From: Dermatemys mawii
Lineage: Eukaryota; Chordata; Testudines; Dermatemydidae
DNA length: 64,000 bases
NCBI GenBank assembly: GCA_007922305.1
Contig: ML677334.1
Location: 19,018,291-19,082,290, forward strand
Direction: 5' to 3'
How positions within the stretch are numbered: the first letter of the stretch is position 1; every line of letters begins with the position of its first letter. Positions 46,301 through 57,811 of this stretch are shown here, in pieces. The notes beneath the pieces were generated by a model. That model was not told the origin of the DNA. It saw only the letters and a list, made by a program, of their open reading frames with translations, and ran no database searches. Both the position numbers and the translations under genes were made by a program.

Positions 46301-47432
46301 GCCCTAAGAGTTCATGTTTTCTATTCTTCCAACGTTCAAATGGACCTCCCTGTACATTCTGCATAATTAATTTTGATCAAAATTCATTCATTTCAATGGG
46401 ATTCTATTTATTCCATACTGTTGAACCAACCTCCCGGAGAAATTACTACTTACTAAATGTACTTATTTTCCAGATTTTAAAATGTTTCATAGTACATTTA
46501 ATAAAAATGTTAATTGCAACAGATGGGGCCCTTTTGGAGTCTACCACTGCCTTTTTGCAAGAATGGATTGCCTAGTTTTGTTGTTTCTACCAATATATTT
46601 CACAACTAGTGTTTTGCCTGTATATTATTGGTGGAAGAAATTTAAAGGGTTGCTAATTTGGTCAAGTATCTAAAAGTCTGTACACTCACTGATCATTTAT
46701 TTTGCCCCATATAGATACCCATGAATGCCAAGTTCTTGGGTCAGGGTTATTTATTTATTCACAGAAATAAATGAAAGATTGCAAATATAATATCATACTG
46801 ACTTCACAATGGAGATCAGAAAGGAAAGAGCTAAGTCAAGTTTTGTGCCTCCACAATTTATTCAAATCTATGTCAATCACTTGCTTACAATGAATTTTAA
46901 CTCTGTGGAGAACGTGAAGGATAACAAAGCAGCCATTTGTTATCAAGAAGGATCAGAAAACAGGTAATACACAAAGCAAATGTTTTTCCTTAAAGGTCTC
47001 TTTTTAAATTAATTTTAATTTGTATACTAATTACCAGATTAAGCTGAAAAATCCCATAATATGCAATATTTATCCTAAGGTTATATGCTGGAGATTTGAA
47101 GGAAAAAACCACGGTGATTCATGCCAAACATTGATTCTAAATTCGGATATGTCAACATTTATTTTTGTCCTGAATTGGGACAAAAAGTTGAATTATTGCA
47201 GAACAAAACATTTTGAAAAATTTGTACTTGGAAATGGCAAAATAATTTGTTTTAGCATTTTAAACTGAAATGAAACATTTTGACTTGAAATTGTGAAGTG
47301 TTTTATTTTGGTTTGTCTGTCAGTTCCTCAGTTTCCGCTTTTGTACAGTAACAGTTCCTGCCCTCCTGCCTCACATGGATGTACAATGATTTTAATGTTT
47401 GAAATATTGAGCATGACAAGAATTATCGTCCA
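46301..47432. other. Unassigned AT-rich sequence
   Basis: No element recognised. A 121-codon frame (46210-46575) overlaps the preceding repeat and has no domain features. Confidence 0.35.
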
Positions 47433-47582
47433 TGGATAAAATTTTCAAAAGCACCTGAGTGTCCCATTTTCAAAAGAAACTTAGGCTATCAGGAGCCTCA
47501 CATATTAAAACTCAGAGAGACAGACACCTAAAATCACTTTGAAAATGAGACTCTGAGGTGCTTTTGAAAATTTTACTTGGGG
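47433..47582. repeat. Fold-back repeat (AAATTTTCAAAAGCACCT arms)
   Basis: TAAAATTTTCAAAAGCACCT is inverted at the right as AGGTGCTTTTGAAAATTTTA. The next blocks TCCCATTTTCAAAAG and CTTTGAAAATGAGA also pair. A 150-bp near-palindrome. Confidence 0.85.
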
Positions 47583-47978
47583 ATAATAATTCTTCATACT
47601 TTTCATTTTTAACATTTCAAAGAGCTTTCCAAACACTAACACTGGTCTACAATTTTTTAGAAGTCGTCTGCTTCAGAGATAAAATGTGATATTTATTATG
47701 TATTTTGATGTGCTGAATTCAAATATGACAAAACAACAACTGATTGGCTACTGTTTCTAAGATATTTAAGTTTACATTTTATCTCTATGTATATTGTGTA
47801 GATAGAGTTTTAATCATAAATTGTAAACCTAGGTCTTTTCATGTGTTTATGGTTGCTTTACATGATAATATTTCACCTGTCCTGTTTATGTAACACTTTA
47901 AAAATCAGCAAAAGGGTTATCTAAATAAAATGTATTATGAAACAAAAGGCAAAAAACTATTATGTACATAGTTTAGTC

Positions 47979-49665
47979 CTATTCAGTGTCTACTCGGCGC
48001 TTCTTGGCTTGTCTCTTGCATTCATTAAATAGAGCATCTCTTGTCACTGTCCAGCAATAGTCTGCAAGCATTGATGGGCTCCATTTGCCCTGAGAGCATT
48101 TCTCCATTGTTGCAATGTCCTGGTGAAATCGCTCGCCGTGCTCGTCGCTCACTGCTCCGCAGTTTGGTGGAAAAAAATCTAGATGAGTGTGCAAAAAATG
48201 TATCTTTAGTGACATGTTGCAACCAAGGCTTTTGTATGCCTTGAGGAGGTTTTCCAACAACAACCTGGAGTTGTCTGCCTTGTTGTTTCCGAGAATGTAT
48301 TGCCACTGACTGGAAGGCTTTCCATACCATCTTTTCCTTGCCACACAGTGCACGGTCAAATGCATCATCTCGAAGAAGTTCACGAATCTGAGGACCAACA
48401 AAGACACCTTCCTTTATCTTAGCTTCATTTAACCTTGGAAATTTTCCACGGAGTTACTTGAAAGCTGCTTGCGTTTTGTCAATGGCCTTGACAAAGTTCT
48501 TCATCAGACCCAGCTTAATGTGTAAGGGTGGTAACAAAATCTTCCTTGATTCAACAAGTGGTGGATGCTGAACACTTTTCCTCCCAGGCTCCAATGACTG
48601 TCGGAGTGGCCAATCTTTCTTGATGTAGTGGGAATCTCTTGCACGACTATCCTATTTGAAGAGAAAACAGCAGTACTTTGTGTATCCAGTCTGCAGACCA
48701 AGCAAGAGAGCAACAACCTTCAAATCGCCACAAAGCTGCCACTGATGTTGGTCATAGTTTATGCACCTCAAAAGTTGTTTCATGTTATCATAGGTTTCCT
48801 TCATATGGACTGCATGACCAACTGGAATTGATGGCAAAACATTGCCATCATGCAGCAAAACAGCTTTAAGACTCTTCTTCGATGAATCAATGAAGAGTCT
48901 CCACTCATCTGGATCATGAACGATGTTGAGGGCTGCCATCACACCATCCATGTTGTTGCAGGCTACAAGATCACGTTCCATGAAGAAGAATGGGACAAGA
49001 TCCTTTTGACCGTCATGGAACATGGAAACCCTATCACCACCTGCCAGGAGATTCCATTGCTGTAGTCTGGAGCCCAACAGCTCTGCCTTACTCCTGGGTA
49101 GTTCCAAATCCCTGACAAGGTCATTCAGTTCAGCTTGTGTTATGAGGTGTGGGTCAGAGGAGGAGGATGGGAGAAAATGTGGTTCCTGTGACACTGATGG
49201 TTCAGGACCAGAAGTTTCATCCTCTTCCTCGTCTGACTCAAGTGAGAATGATTCTGGTGCATCAGGAACCGGCAGTCCTTCTCCGTGGGGTATTGGGCGT
49301 ATAGCTGTTGGAATGTTTGGATAATGCACAGTCTACTTTTTCTTCTTTGACATACCTTTCCCAACTGGAGGCACCATGCAGAAGTAACAATTGCTGGTAT
49401 GATCTGTTGGCTCTCTTCAAATCATTGGCACTGCAAAAGGCATAGCTTTCCTTTTCCCGTTCAACCACTGGTGAAGATTTGTTGCACAAGTGTTGCAGCA
49501 TATGTGTGGGGCCCACCTCTTGTCCTGATCTCCAATTTTGCAGCCAAAATAAAGGTGATAGGCTTTCTTAACCATAGTGGTTATACTGCGCTTTTGCGAT
49601 GCAAAAGTCACTTCACCACAAACATAGCAGAAGTTATCTGCACTGTGCACACAAGTACGAGGCAT
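47979..49665 (-). pseudogene. Decayed transposase-like gene of an uncharacterised repeated family
   Basis: A gene of about 560 codons runs on the minus strand from ATG at 49665 to a stop at 47979. It is interrupted by in-frame stops (TGA at 49417-49419; TAG about 49332; TAG about 48652; TAA about 48454) and one frameshift near 48300. The N-terminus has paired cysteines (CYVCGE, HICCNTC, later CYFC) that look like zinc binding; then an acidic, serine-rich linker (ESDEEEDETSG); then a conserved block FIDSSKKSLKAVLLHDGN, a block LCGDLKVVALLLG, and a C-terminal block SDEHGERFHQDIATMEK. I recall closely similar 'uncharacterised' proteins in many copies in arthropods, cnidarians, fish and turtles. 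The separated D, D and E/D residues in beta-strand-like contexts suggest an RNase H-fold (DDE-like) transposase, but that is inference. At least three stops sit where family members have tryptophan, consistent with single G-to-A changes. Confidence 0.75.
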
Positions 49666-49990
49666 CTCTGCTCACTTTGGCTAAACAGAAATGTGTCCCT
49701 TTGCAAAATCAAACACTGACAAATAAGAGAGCACGACACTGTATGATTTCTAGAGCTGATATAGGGCAATTTGTTCAGCAGAGTGATGTCAACTTCGTTA
49801 TGATTGCATCATCCATGACTTCTAGGAATAACATGATGCAATTCATATCATGTATGACGCAATACCAGCTTCAGATTGCATCATTCATTGTTTTGCCTAA
49901 AAAAGGAAGTACTGTCCAAACCCAGTCATAGATTTATTCACAGATCCAGTCAAAGATGTATTTTAGTCATTTCTGGTTTAAATTGAGATC
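49666..49990 (-). promoter_or_regulatory. 5' region of the transposase-like gene with four CARE-type motifs
   Basis: Within 81 bp there are four copies of TGATGCAAT or its close variant: 49803-49811 (as ATTGCATCA), 49834-49842 (TGATGCAAT), 49855-49863 (TGACGCAAT) and 49875-49883 (ATTGCATCA). TGATGCAAT is the consensus of the C/EBP-ATF composite element bound by ATF4-C/EBP dimers. A CRE-like TGATGTCAA lies at 49784-49792. The cluster lies about 140-220 bp before the start codon. Regulation by ATF4 is inference. Confidence 0.55.
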
Positions 49991-50214
49991 CCTTCCCTTT
50001 ATAACTCACTCATCCTCTGCCATTCCCATGTCAAGGGTCGTATATACTGACCCAATAGCATATCTTGAAAACTAGAGCCAATCAACAATTTTAAGCATCA
50101 TTTTTGTTTTCAGTGACCCAGAATTAGTAAAGTTTGACTACATTTATTTCAGAAGCATTTTGGCTGTAGAGCTGTGTAATTAATCAATCATCGTAACATG
50201 CAGGTGAGGGAGGG

Positions 50215-50350
50215 AGGTAACTATTACTCCTATGGAGCAGAAGAAGAAACTGAGGGGAAAAACGGTAAGTAACTTGCCTAAGGTCAAAAAGTGAGTCAGC
50301 AACTGGGACAGGACTGCAGGGTTCCCATTCCTGTGATCAACTCACCTCAT
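50215..50350 (-). repeat. MIR/CORE-SINE copy
   Basis: Antisense MIR: AAGAAGAAACTGAGGGG, GTAACTTGCCTAAGGTC, GTGAGTCAGCAACTGGGA, then GGGTTCCCATTCCTGTGATC. Confidence 0.75.
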
Positions 50351-50824
50351 CGGTATAAGTCACTTAAGGTATATGTTGTAAACTCCTGAATGAAAAGCAA
50401 GTGAAAGTGATAGAGCCAACAATAAACAGGCAAGTAACCCAGTCTGAGTGGCTTGCAAATCAAAGAGAAAAGAAGCAATAAGCCTACTGAGAAGGCCAAT
50501 GAAATGATCACACTGGGAATTATCTAGAGCGTTTTCTGTAGATAGACAGGGCCAGATTCAGATACTTTTACTCATAGTAAACTACGCAGAGTAGTTATTC
50601 CTCAAACAGCCCAATTGACTCCAGTGATACTTCTTACTCTGAACCCCCTAGCTAACAGGGCTCTGACCAGGCGTACCAGGCTCATTAGCCTACACAACTA
50701 CTCTATGAGAAGGTCACTTCAAAAATGAACCTGGTGCCAGCAAGTCTTTCAGTTTCTCATTTCACCTTGCTACTGGAAATGGTGTTGTTGGCTGAAAGCA
50801 TGTGCAAGTTGATGCACAACTTCT
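50351..50824. other. Unassigned sequence
   Basis: No recognisable feature. Confidence 0.4.
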
Positions 50825-50837
50825 TGTCTACTTTTAA

Positions 50838-50964
50838 GAATCAGAGACGTAGCCATATTAGTCTGGATCTGCAGAAGCGACAAAGAGTCCTGTGACACCT
50901 TAAAGACAAACAAAAGTATTGAAGCATAAGCTTTGGTGGGTATTAGCCACAGGACTCTTTGTCG
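50838..50964 (-). mobile_element. Short PLE terminus with inverted tip, 13-bp TSD
   Basis: It contains the minus-strand PLE terminal block (CAAAGAGTCCTGTGACACC, GCATAAGCTTTGGTGGG) and then flips into a short inverted tip (CCACAGGACTCTTTGTCG). The flanks TGTCTACTTTTAA (50825-50837) and TGTTTACTTTTAG (50965-50977) match at 11 of 13. Its architecture is that of the 30.4- and 41.3-kb insertions with a shortened second arm. Confidence 0.75.
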
Positions 50965-51189
50965 TGTTTACTTTTAGTAACTTCTCACGCAAACTTCAAC
51001 GAGCCAACAAGTCCCACGGCATTAGGGGAAATGGTGAAAGTGACAGGCAACGGACACTGCTGGGAGTGATAGTTGTGAACCTGAGAGGGGGCAAGTCAAG
51101 ACTTTGATATCATAGGGAGAGGATACTTGCTGAAGATGACCATATGACTGTGTCTTGATGGTGCGGTCTGAAGCGGCATTATAAGATCT

Positions 51190-51990
51190 CACAAACAGCT
51201 TTGCTGCAGTGGCTCATAACTTGGGCCTCACCATCAGCAAAATGAAAACAAGGTTATGTACCAGACAGCTCTTCAACAACCTTACCAAAACCCATCAATA
51301 TGCTTAGAAGGTACCACGCTCCAAGCCATCAAACAGTCTACTTATCTGGGCAGCATGTTGAACAATGAAACAATGATCTGCTATGAAGTGGATGCGTTAA
51401 TTCAGAAAGCCAGTGCTGAATATGGTCTCCTCCATCACTGAATTTGAAGCAACATGGACTCTATCTGCAGGCAAATATCAAAGTCTATAATGTAGTCATC
51501 CTCACAACATTGCTCTACAGGTGCAAAACATGGCCCTGTTATCAACAGCACATTTAAAAGCTTGACAGTTTTTATTTGTGACAAATATGACGATTGTGGG
51601 CATCAAATGCGGGTACAGGCTTCCAATACAGAAGCCTTGGTGAAAGCTGGTTCAGTGAGCGTTGAGGCTCATTTGATCTGCACCTAACTGAGACAGCCTG
51701 GCTATGTAATTCATATGCCTGAGATCTGTTTATCAAAATAAGTCTTATATTCCAAAGTAAGCTCCAGCAATCAAACAGGTGGGGCAGATGAAATGTTTCG
51801 AAGATACACGAAAACAGAAATCTCCACAGAATGAACATTTCTGACTCGAATTTGAGCAATTGGGTATTGATGATAGTGCATGGCACCACACCATAAGGGT
51901 AGGTGCCCAGGACTTTGAGAAGAATTGCATTGAGCAACCAGGAACACAGAGCTAGGCACAGAAACAATGCGCGGCTCAATCAGCACGACT
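51190..51990 (+). mobile_element. Decayed non-LTR reverse-transcriptase C-terminal remnant
   Basis: Piecewise reading in several frames recovers the order of a LINE RT tail: AHNLGLTISKMKT, YLGSMLNNE, VDALIQKASAEYGLLHH, then AGSVSVEAHL, LRQPGYVIHMPE, and AWHHTIRVGAQDFEKN. This order (GLTIS..KT, YLGS.LS, LRW.GH..RM, W...) is typical of a widespread vertebrate/invertebrate non-LTR family, possibly RTE-like; the clade is not certain. Several stops and frameshifts are present and the catalytic domain lies outside or is gone. Confidence 0.6.
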
Positions 51991-52344
51991 AGGCACATGG
52001 TTCGGTGGCTAGTGCAATAAATGTTCTTCCTGAACTGGTGTATGAAGTCATATTAAGACCCATTAGTACAAATTATGATTGTCAACAACCTCCTCAAACT
52101 TGAGGTGACTATCAAGATCATCTCTAGTTGTACAATAAGGTACAACTCAGCATGAGTAAGGGAATCAGAATCTGGCCCATAAGAAGGAAATAATAAAACA
52201 TATTTAAAAAGTTTCACAGAGTTTCTCACTGCTGAAATAGAAATCGTGCTAATAAACTATCTTGGGGGAGAGGGAAGCACCTAAAACAAGTTTTAAGTGG
52301 ACTGAAAATCTTTTAAATTGCTAATACTTGAGATTAGGGAACTT

Positions 52345-53514
52345 AATTTCTCTTGCAAGTTATTCCTTAACTTTAGCAAAGTTTTTGATATGGTCTCCCA
52401 CAGCATTCTTGCCAGCAAGTTAAAGTAGTTTGGGCTAGGTGAATGGATTATAAGGTGGACAGAAAGCTGGCTAGATCATCGGGATCAACGAGTAGTGATC
52501 AATGGCTCCATGTCTAGTTGGCAGCTGGTATCAAGTGGAGTGCCCCAAGAGTCAGTCCTGGGGCTGGTTTTGTTCAATATCTTCATTAATGATCTGGAGG
52601 ATGGTGTGGACTGCACCCTCAGCAAGTTTATAGAGGACACTAAACTGGGAGAAGTGGTAGATACACTGGAGGGTAGGGACAGGATACAGAGGGACCTACA
52701 CAAATTAGAGGATTGGGCCAAAAGATATCTGATGGAGGTTCAACAAGGACAAGTGCAGAGTCCTGCACTTAGGACAGAAGAATCCCATGCACTGGTACAG
52801 AGTAGGGACTGAATGGCTAGGCAGCAGTTCTGCAGAAAAGGATCTAGGGGTTACAGTGGATGAGAAGCTGGATATGAGTCAACAGTGTGCCCTTGTTGCC
52901 AAGAAGGCTAATGGCATTTTGGGTTGTATAAGTAGGGGCACTGCCAGCAGATCAAGGGACGTGATCATTCCCCTCTATTCAGCATTGGTGAGGCCTCATC
53001 TGGAGGACTGTGTCCAGTTTTGGGCCTCACACTACAAGAAGGATGTGGAAAAATGTGAAAGAGTCCAGCGGAGGTCAACAAAAATGATGAGGGGGCTGGA
53101 GCACATGGCTTATGAGGAAAAGCTGAGGGAACTGGGATTGTTTAGTCTGCAAAATAGAAGACTGAGGGGGGATTTGATAGCTGCTTTGCACTACCTGAAA
53201 GGGGATTCCAAAGAGGATGGATCTAGACTGTTCTCAGTGGTAGCAGATGACAGAACAAGGAGTAATGGTCTCAAGTTGCAGTGCGGGAGGTCTAGGCTGG
53301 ATATTAGGAAACACTATTTCACTAGAAGGGTGGTGAAGCACTGGAATTGGTTACCTAGGGAGGTGGTGGAATCTCCTTCCTTAGAAGTTTTCAAGGTCAG
53401 GCTTGACAAAGCCCTGGCTGGGATGACTTAGTTGGGGATTGGTCCTGCTTTGAGCAGGGGGTAGGACTAGATCTTCTGAGGTATCTTCCAACCCTGATAT
53501 TCTATGATTCTAAG
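52345..53514 (+). mobile_element. CR1 LINE, 5'-truncated, with RT palm/thumb remnant
   Basis: The first part encodes FNFSKVFDMVSHSILASKLK, a stop, then [15 protein letters not shown] and a 105-codon frame (52495-52812) with [20 protein letters not shown], the RT motif B region. The catalytic FADD-type motif reads FIEDTKL, so one aspartate is gone. A frameshift at about 52735 moves to the 214-codon frame (52787-53431) with [28 protein letters not shown], and [13 protein letters not shown], ending LDKALAGMT, the CR1 ORF2 C-terminus. The 3' UTR ends TGATATTCTATGATTCTA, fixing the right edge at about 53514. It is the longest CR1 in the window and is inactive. Confidence 0.93.
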
Positions 53515-53824
53515 TGCTGATGGGGTCTTTAACATCCAAACAATGACAGCAGCTGCCCATGTCTTGCACTGATTTAGGGGTTGGTGATTTTAGTAACTCT
53601 TACTAGGGGAAACAGAGGCCTCTGCTGGGCCAAATTTAGTGGCAGCGTTGCCCTAAGCAAACTGGCAAGTGGCTGACCCTAACAAGTCACAGCTATAAAT
53701 TGGCGACCATTTCATTCCCCTGAGAAATTTGAGTCTTTCTATTTGTGTACTGGCAGGCAAGTAAAGCAAGAAACAATTTTCAAATACATTGCTTAAACCC
53801 TGAATTATTATTTTAAAAAATCAT

Positions 53825-53826
53825 AT

Positions 53827-53897
<71 letters not shown>
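53825..53897. repeat. (TA)n(GA)n compound microsatellite
   Basis: About 13 TA units followed directly by about 22 GA units. It will be length-polymorphic. Confidence 0.97.
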
Positions 53898-53900
<3 letters not shown>

Positions 53901-56249
53901 TGGTGCCATCAAAACACCTTTCTATATTTAGTTTAAAAAATGTATTTCTAGTTCTTTTCCAAAAAAAATATTAATATTCCAGTCATAGACAGTGGCTAAA
54001 TATCATGAAATGTGTAGATAGTCTTCAGAAAAATGTAATCAAAGCACCAACTGGCAGTCAATGTAAATAAAACCGCGCTTGGCCGAAGTCCCAAGTCCTG
54101 CAGAACATCACTGTGCTAATTGGAAGAACAAAGAAATTCTTATCACCAAAAACTTGAAACAATTGGCTAGTGAGGTATGAGTCAGCCATGTGAGCGCAAA
54201 TCCTTAGGGACCAAATGCAGAGGACAGATGTTAAATAAATATCCTGTCAATTGTATCAAAAGCTACTAATAAATCAGAAGTAGAACATCTAGCAGAAGTA
54301 CCTTAAGGACCAAAGGATAAATTCTCTGCTGGCAGAATGCCACTGCTGGAGTTTTGCCAACACAGAATTTGGTCCCAAATTTTCAAAGGAATCTCAATCC
54401 AGCCTCCACCTGCACACAAGCAAAAAATCACTTGCACATGTGATTTTTGTACACTGCCACTTTGCACACAAATAGCAGCATTTTACATGCAAAAAAAAAA
54501 ATCTATGTTTGTGTGTAAACCAAATGAAAATGAGGGCACAGGGAAGTTGCATGTAAAAGTCTGTGTGTCTATAAGTGATTATGGGCATGCATGAATGGAG
54601 GCCATGTTCTGAAAATTTAATTCTAGAAGTAGATTGTATATACTATAACAAGAATATGCCAAATATTCCAGTTTAGGAAGAACAGTTCCTACATTTTAGC
54701 ATAATAGTCACTGTTTTTCTACTTTGTTCCTTCAAAGATCTCCCCTAGGTCACTAGAGTCAATTAGGTACCTGCTTTCCTCCCAGATATCCCTATTTATG
54801 CTAGAAGGTATATAGCAAATACACAAATAGAAATAACATAATCATCCTTTCCCTGTGGCCTAATTTAGATTGACCATTAAAACACAACTAAATATGGATG
54901 GATACCTTACTACTAACGGTGTATTTTACTAAAACACTGGATCTATATTAAAGAAACAATTTCAAGTTATACCATTTTCTACATGTGTAGAAGCTTCCCT
55001 TCCTCAAATGGTAATTAACTTTGTCAGTGATATAATGAACACTTATGAAACCTCGTACACTTGAATACTTGCAAGAGCATAGCAAGCGTGACATGGTGGG
55101 CAGGACCTGACCCAAAATGCACTGAAGTCATTGGGAGCCTTATGGAAATTGGATCAAGCCCATAACTGAAAAGTCACTAAAACAATATAAGTACTTTACA
55201 GAAGAGCATGAGGAAGCTAGTCCCCATAGCAGGTAACAGACACTGATATTTCTCCGACTATGAGTAGCAGTTCAGGCCTATGCTGGCAGCCATTAAAATA
55301 TTTCTATTTATTATGTAAGTAATAAGAATTTCAGAGTAAGAGGTTTTAGTGTGTGTTTAGTACTGGGTATGTTACAGTAACAACACTAACTACTTTAAAA
55401 CAAACAGAAAATGTCAGAATTAGAACGGTGACCACTGCAATTGTGATATTCTTGTTGCCCAAGGACTGCATAACTTCAGGTCCGATGTCCTACCCAACTG
55501 ATGTTGTAAGTTCCATGTAAAGAACTGCACAGAAGAAGCCATCTACAGTACCCAACACATTTTAACAGTGCTACAAAACCCAAGGACTATGCTTCATATT
55601 CTTCAGCACAATTTACTGATACCATATCTATCAGCTATCTATTTACATACATGCAGGCAACTGTCACCTGCCAAAGTGTCAGTATCTTGCTCCTTTTTCA
55701 TACAAAGAAGTGGAGCAACTATCAGATCAAAACTCCTGAAGCCCCTATTGGTAGGTTTTTTCTTGCATGTGGATTGGCCATCCCAATCAAGCTTTGGGGG
55801 CATATCACTGTACACTTCCCTATAGGATTGGAGCTTAAATCCAGCCATACATTTGAATCCAACTCATATTACATAGGTGAATAAAATAACCTCAAGAAAT
55901 CAAATTAAATGCTTTCATAACCAAGGGCCTCCTGAAACATTTGAGTGAATTTACTAATTTTCCATTTAAAATATTCCTGGGCCCACTGAACACAGCAAAT
56001 AGCTGGTTCTCTTTCCTCTTCTTTGTGTCTTCTCCATCCTTCTCTTCTTTCATGCTTAAATGCTCTGTAGGTTCCATCCACACAACTGAATACATTTGAC
56101 AACATTCCATTCATTTGAGGATAGTATTTGGAGACAGATACGCAGAGAGTGAGACACACACATAGCTCTGTCATGCTTTAAGTGTAATAGATATGCTAAA
56201 TGCACACAGACTGCACTTCCCTAAAAACCTAGAACATTAATGTGAGTCT
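53898..56249. other. Unassigned AT-rich sequence
   Basis: No gene recognised. A weak fold-back with CACTGAAGTCATTGGGAG lies at about 55105-55163. Confidence 0.4.
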
Positions 56250-56257
56250 CTCTAGAA

Positions 56258-57073
56258 AAGTGGTCACCCACCAGTTGATCCGGATTGACTGGTCAATCCT
56301 AGAGGATCTCACAGTCGATTGCTAAGGCAGACTCAGTACCCGAGCCCCACGCCACTCCCAGAAGAGTCTCCCTCTGTGCAGTGCTCCTGCCTACAAGCAC
56401 CACCTCCGAAGCTCCCATTGGCCAGGAGAGCTGTGGGAGTGGTGTTTACAGAGAGGTGCAATGCGCAGGGCCACATGCTCCCTCCCCTCCCCATGGGTGT
56501 GTTGGCCTCTTCTGGGAGCAGCGTGGGGCTGGGGAAGGCAGGGAGCCTGCCTTAGCTTCGCTGCACCTGCTGCCTGAAGTAAGTGCTGCCTGAAGTAAGT
56601 GCTGCCTGGGGGGAGCCCTAAGCCCCTTCCCCCAGCCAGCACTCCATACCCCCCCATCTGCACCCTGAACCCCCTCCAGCACCAAGCCCCAAACTGCACC
56701 CCAACTCCCTGCCCCAGCCCTGCCCCCATCCCAGAGCCAGCACCCCGTACCCTCTCCTCCACCTCAACACTCTGTCCCAGCCTGGAGCCCCCTCCTGCAC
56801 CCAAACTCCCTCATAGAGCTTGTACCCTTCACCCCCTACTGCACCCCAACCCACTGCTCCAGGCTCAGCCCAGAGCCCCCTCCCACACTGCGAGCCCCTC
56901 AGCCCCATACCCCAACCCCCTACTCAAGCCCAGTGAAAGTGAGATAGGGTTGGGGAGGGGCATGGAGTGAGTAAAGGATAAAGGGCAGGACCTTGGGTAA
57001 GGGGTGGGGTAGATCCTGGGCTGCCCTTAGATTCAAAAAGTGATCTTGGGCATTACAAGATTGGAGACCACTG
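56258..57073. mobile_element. hAT non-autonomous element with C-rich interior, 8-bp TSD
   Basis: The left end AAGTGGTCACCCACCAG and right end TTGGAGACCACTG are imperfect inverses (CAGTGGTC type, with the first base mutated). The flanks CTCTAGAA are identical (56250-56257 and 57074-57081). The interior between about 56600 and 56930 is an unusually C-rich run of CCCCA/CCAGC repeats, and a 17-bp unit (GCCTGAAGTAAGTGCT) is tandemly duplicated at about 56574-56605. Frames up to 137 codons in the C-rich part are low-complexity by-products. Confidence 0.88.
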
Positions 57074-57081
57074 CTCTAGAA

Positions 57082-57811
57082 CATGAAGCACACTTGTTTC
57101 TCACCACACAGGCTTCCAGTAGCACTTTTAAAGTAAGAAACAAGAAAACCGAAAGGCAGAAAATTAGAATCTTTCATTGTGCAAAATCAATTCCAACTTA
57201 TTTCAGTTCACAATTTGTATTATAATTTATTAACAGGAAGATGCTAGCCCAGGCCATTCACTTCCTTTCATGATGGTTGTTATCAGACCGCACAAAAGAA
57301 AGGAAGGGAAGTAGGAAGTAAAAGCCCTGGCTGCTGTACACTTTTTTAAAGTTACAAGGTCCATCACAAGCTGTAAAATCCATAATGACATTGTCTTTTT
57401 GGAACTGCTACTTATATTAACTATGTTCACTTGCTGACACTAAGAAGATTCCTTTGTCATTCCATAAATGTTTTACAGCAATATTAGTTAGCACTCTCAT
57501 CTATTAAAGTTACAATTACAAAGAAACTGATTAACATCTCAGCTGTCTTAAGATGTAGACCAAACATCCTGTAATATAGAGAATGGTCTCATGTCTGTAC
57601 AGTGCACCCCAAGAATCAGCTGAAAATAGTGGAGGTCTCTCACAGATGCTGCAATGGGAACTAAGTAAAGAATAGCATGGAAAGACTAGCAAGACATGTA
57701 AACACTGGTAAGAAAATACTGGGCCAGGAGGAAGGGGGGAAAATTAAAGAGTCCTTAAATTAATTAATAGATGTAGTACAGTACTTCTATCTTGTTTTGA
57801 GAGGTCACAAA
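57082..57811. other. Unassigned sequence
   Basis: No recognisable feature. Confidence 0.4.

Noticed and set aside
48025..49324. Plus-strand and alternative-frame open frames opposite the transposase-like gene
   Set aside because: They are shadows; the conserved protein blocks are on the minus strand only. One minus-strand alternative frame (48330-48025) is partly the real reading before the frameshift.
52485..52721. Minus-strand frame at the CR1
   Set aside because: Antisense shadow of the CR1 reverse-transcriptase frame.
56391..56970. 137-codon glycine-rich and 123-codon proline-rich frames
   Set aside because: Translation of a C-rich repetitive tract inside a hAT element.
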